Origin: Dipteris shenzhenensis
Taxonomy: Eukaryota; Polypodiophyta; Polypodiopsida; Gleicheniales
NCBI GenBank assembly: GCA_047967505.1
Contig: CM106541.1
DNA: 64,000 bases
Reading direction: 5' to 3' (one strand)
The notes beneath the pieces are model-generated. The model had not been told where the DNA came from and searched no databases. It saw only the letters and a list, made by a program, of their open reading frames with translations. Shown here one piece after another: positions 61,890 through 64,000 of the stretch. Both the position numbers and the translations under genes were made by a program. Positions within the stretch are counted from its first letter, which is position 1. Each line of letters opens with the position of its first letter.

Positions 61890-62425
61890 ACCGGCTGTCC
61901 AGGTATGCAAAGGACTTTAGATTTGGTCAAAAGGTGCCTTTATTGTCTAAAGTTGAAATCTTATGTTGAGAATTATGTCCTCAATTGTCAACAATGCTAG
62001 CTGGCAAGCACCACAGAGTAGGTGGGATGTTGATGCCTTCAGAGATTCTTGATTGTAAATGGGTACGTACCTCAATGGATTTTGTGGTAGTATTACAATG
62101 TACAAAGAAAGACCAAGATGCTATCTAAGAGGTTGTGGATAGACTAACCAAGCTAGCAAGGTTTATTCCTACAATATCAAACCTCAAGAATTTCCAAATC
62201 TTTGTTGATGGTCTTTTCAAACTTCATAGATTGCTTAAGAATTAGGCAAGTTCACCACACAATTTGTCGACTGTTGTATCAAAATTTGGAACAACTTTAA
62301 AGTATGAGTTCAGCAAATCATCTGGGAAGAGATGGTCAAACAAAGGAAACTAAATAGAGTATGGAAGACATGCTACGAGCAGATGTTTCTAAGGAACCTT
62401 CAAGTGGGAAAGGATCTTTTATTTA
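61890..62425 (+). pseudogene. Worn Ty3/Gypsy integrase fragment
   Basis: Broken frames give YVENYVLNCQQC (end of the HHCC zinc module), then MDFVVVLQCTKKDQDAI and VVDRLTKLARFIPT (first catalytic Asp block), and later a worn FGTTLKYEFSKSSGK / DGQTK-like stretch. Order and spacing fit a Gypsy integrase. Many stops are present. Confidence 0.6.
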
Positions 62426-62529
62426 AAGTTTGCTCACAATAGTAATAAGCATTTAGTCATTGGGCTCAACACCTTTATGCTTGTATATGAGTATCAACCA
62501 AGATGCATCAAATTACAAATGTAAGGGTA

Positions 62530-64000
62530 ATCTCTCTAGCAGGTAAGGCCCTAGTAGCCAATCAGGTCCTCCTAGCTAACAGCTTTGTATATAGCCTCTT
62601 GTTGGTGCTTTTACAGAGGCTGTATGGGTCATCTTAGGTGGCTATTGTGCAACTTCTTATGGACAAGTTCAGATTGTACAAGAAACACTAGAGCCAAGGT
62701 CACTTTGCAAACGATGATCCGACCCTAGGTGTAGGGAGGACTTGGTAGAGCAAAACCCTTCTAGGCAAGCTGGTAGTACGCGGTCTCACCCTAGGCTCTC
62801 GAGTCCTGGAAGCTCTTGCTTCAGCGAGGGCTTCTCAAGAACACCCCCTGTATGGGAGGTTTGAGATGCAGTGACTCATATAGCATCTGGAGGTTTAGGA
62901 CCAGGAGAGACTCATGCTGGGGCAGAGGACTCATATGGCATCTGGAGGTTCGGGACTCATGCTAGCGCAAAGGATGCACATTGGATGGGCTAGTGGGACA
63001 CTGGCCTAGCGAGCTCTTTCAGAGGTGGCTATTGTGCAACTTCTTATGGGCAAGCTCAGATTGTACAAGAAACACTAGAGCCAGGGTCACTTTGCAAACG
63101 ATGATCCGACCCTAGGTGTAGGGAGGACTTGGCAGAGCAAAACCCTTCTAGGTAAGCTGGTAGTACGCGGTCTCACCCTAGGCTCTCAAGTCCTGGAAGC
63201 TCTTGCTTCAGCGAGGGCTTCTCAAGAACACCCCCTGTATAGGATGTTTGAGATGCAGTGACTCATATGGCATCTGGAGGTTTAGGACCAGGAGAGACTC
63301 ATGCTGGGGCAGAGGACTCATATGGCATCTGGAGGTTCGGGACTCATGCTAGCGCAAAGGATGCACATCGGATGGGCTAGTGGGACACTGGCCTAGCGAG
63401 TTCTTTCGGGGCTTGGAGACGCCTTCTTGGGGCGGAGGCAAAGTCATGAGGTCGGGCACGTGGATGGTGGAGATCAACTCTGTGATTCCAAAGGTGTGGT
63501 GGGAGGGATTGCACGGTGTCTTGGACCTCCCTTGTTAGTACATATGGCTTTTTAAGACCGGGGTGCCCCTCAATATTCAAGTTTTGCTCTAGTCTCTTAT
63601 ATTCAAGATATCGATGCGGATTTTATAGAGTAGAGCCCAAGGCCTTCATCAGTTCGACACTATAGGGGACCTTGGAGTTACAAGGCACTAGACTCGCTGG
63701 AGTGGCAAAGGATCAGGGTGGTGGGACGCTTTGGCAAGGAATGGACTTTTGACCTAGTTCCAATCTTGACAGCTCCAATCTCGACAGCACAGGAGGGGGG
63801 CGCGTTGGCGCCTTTGGTTATGGGAGGGCTGGCCTCTTAGGTAGATCCAATGGGACCCAAGTGAATGGTTTTGGCCCTTACGAGTAGGGCACTCGTACAG
63901 GTTCCCTTCTTGTACATGGCACACATTAGCCGAAGACTTCATATGATGGCAGCAGCCTTGCGGGAGCGTCATTGTGTGAAGCAGCATATTCCCCAAGGGG
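62530..64000 (+). pseudogene. L1-type LINE fragment running off the window
   Basis: Starts ISLAGKALVANQVLLA, the same block as AGRALVVNQVLLATAW in the 49.8-kb element, and continues through regions alignable with its C-terminus. For example, LEWQRIRVVGRFGKEW near 63690-63740 matches LPWQRVRVVGLMGKVW, then RLWLWEGWPLR at about 63810. Stops and frame changes are frequent. It contains a 387-bp tandem duplication and runs to the window's right edge. Confidence 0.65.
62637..63410 (+). repeat. 387-bp tandem duplication in the L1 fragment
   Basis: Units 62637-63023 and 63024-63410 both begin GGTGGCTATTGTGCAACTTC. By eye they differ at about a dozen bases, nearly all transitions. Inside each unit a CATCTGGAGGTT block is itself doubled. 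Confidence 0.9.

Noticed and set aside
1-64000. CRISPR array, bacterial operon or phage system
   Set aside because: Repeats here are LTRs, transposon ends, microsatellites and two-unit duplications. Gene content is wholly eukaryotic transposon type.
1-64000. tRNA or rRNA genes
   Set aside because: I looked for cloverleaf-like and rRNA-like sequence. Only tRNA-complementary primer sites of LTR elements were seen.

Overview
This window looks like repeat-dominated nuclear DNA from a land plant with a large genome. The evidence is the mix of Ty3/Gypsy and Ty1/Copia LTR retrotransposons with initiator-Met-type primer sites, a BED-finger hAT transposon with plant-type introns, and several LINE families. 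Only one short stretch (15082-15270) resembles a host gene: it reads like the first exon of a plant CHMP7/SNF7-type ESCRT protein. The species cannot be fixed from sequence alone. The unusual LINEs hint at a lineage outside the well-curated eudicot and cereal models, but that is inference.

Layout: 1-6.5 kb is a decayed minus-strand Ty3/Gypsy element whose RNase H region carries a second, archaeal-like RNase H domain, as in the Tat lineage. 6.5-9.4 kb has no recognisable gene. 9.4-14.2 kb is a decayed minus-strand L1-type LINE. 14.2-15.7 kb holds the CHMP7-like exon. 15.7-28.3 kb is a dense cluster of one superfamily of non-LTR elements, almost all on the minus strand and joined head to tail. 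At its centre is a full-length-looking element with intact ORF1 (325 aa) and ORF2 (1101 aa). Copies of this superfamily end in a conserved compact hairpin followed by (CT)n or (TTTC)n instead of poly(A). Three copies of one subfamily also carry a C-terminal PCNA-interacting (PIP-box) motif. This cluster is the best candidate for something undescribed.

28.3-42.3 kb is a nested stack. A plus-strand LTR element (Y) is interrupted by a complete non-autonomous, gag-only Copia element (30138-34464, 5-bp target duplication GGGAG). Y's 3' LTR is interrupted by a deleted chromodomain Ty3/Gypsy element (X). X's 3' LTR is in turn interrupted by a hAT transposon whose six-exon transposase is in frame throughout except for one stop codon. 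A Copia RNase H fragment follows. 43.6-48.4 kb holds another hairpin-tailed LINE end, a chromodomain Gypsy integrase tail and a 5'-truncated L1-type LINE. 49.1-56.2 kb is a near-complete related L1-type LINE with a long C-rich leader, an ORF1/ORF2 ATGA overlap and only five visible coding lesions. 56.2-64 kb is a mosaic of LINE, Copia and Gypsy fragments, tandem duplications and microsatellites, ending inside another L1-type fragment.

The genes do not form a host pathway. They are mobile-element functions: gag, protease, RT/RNase H and integrase for the LTR elements; RNA-binding ORF1 and endonuclease/RT ORF2 for the LINEs; and transposase for hAT. The intact LINE is the only element here that appears coding-competent.
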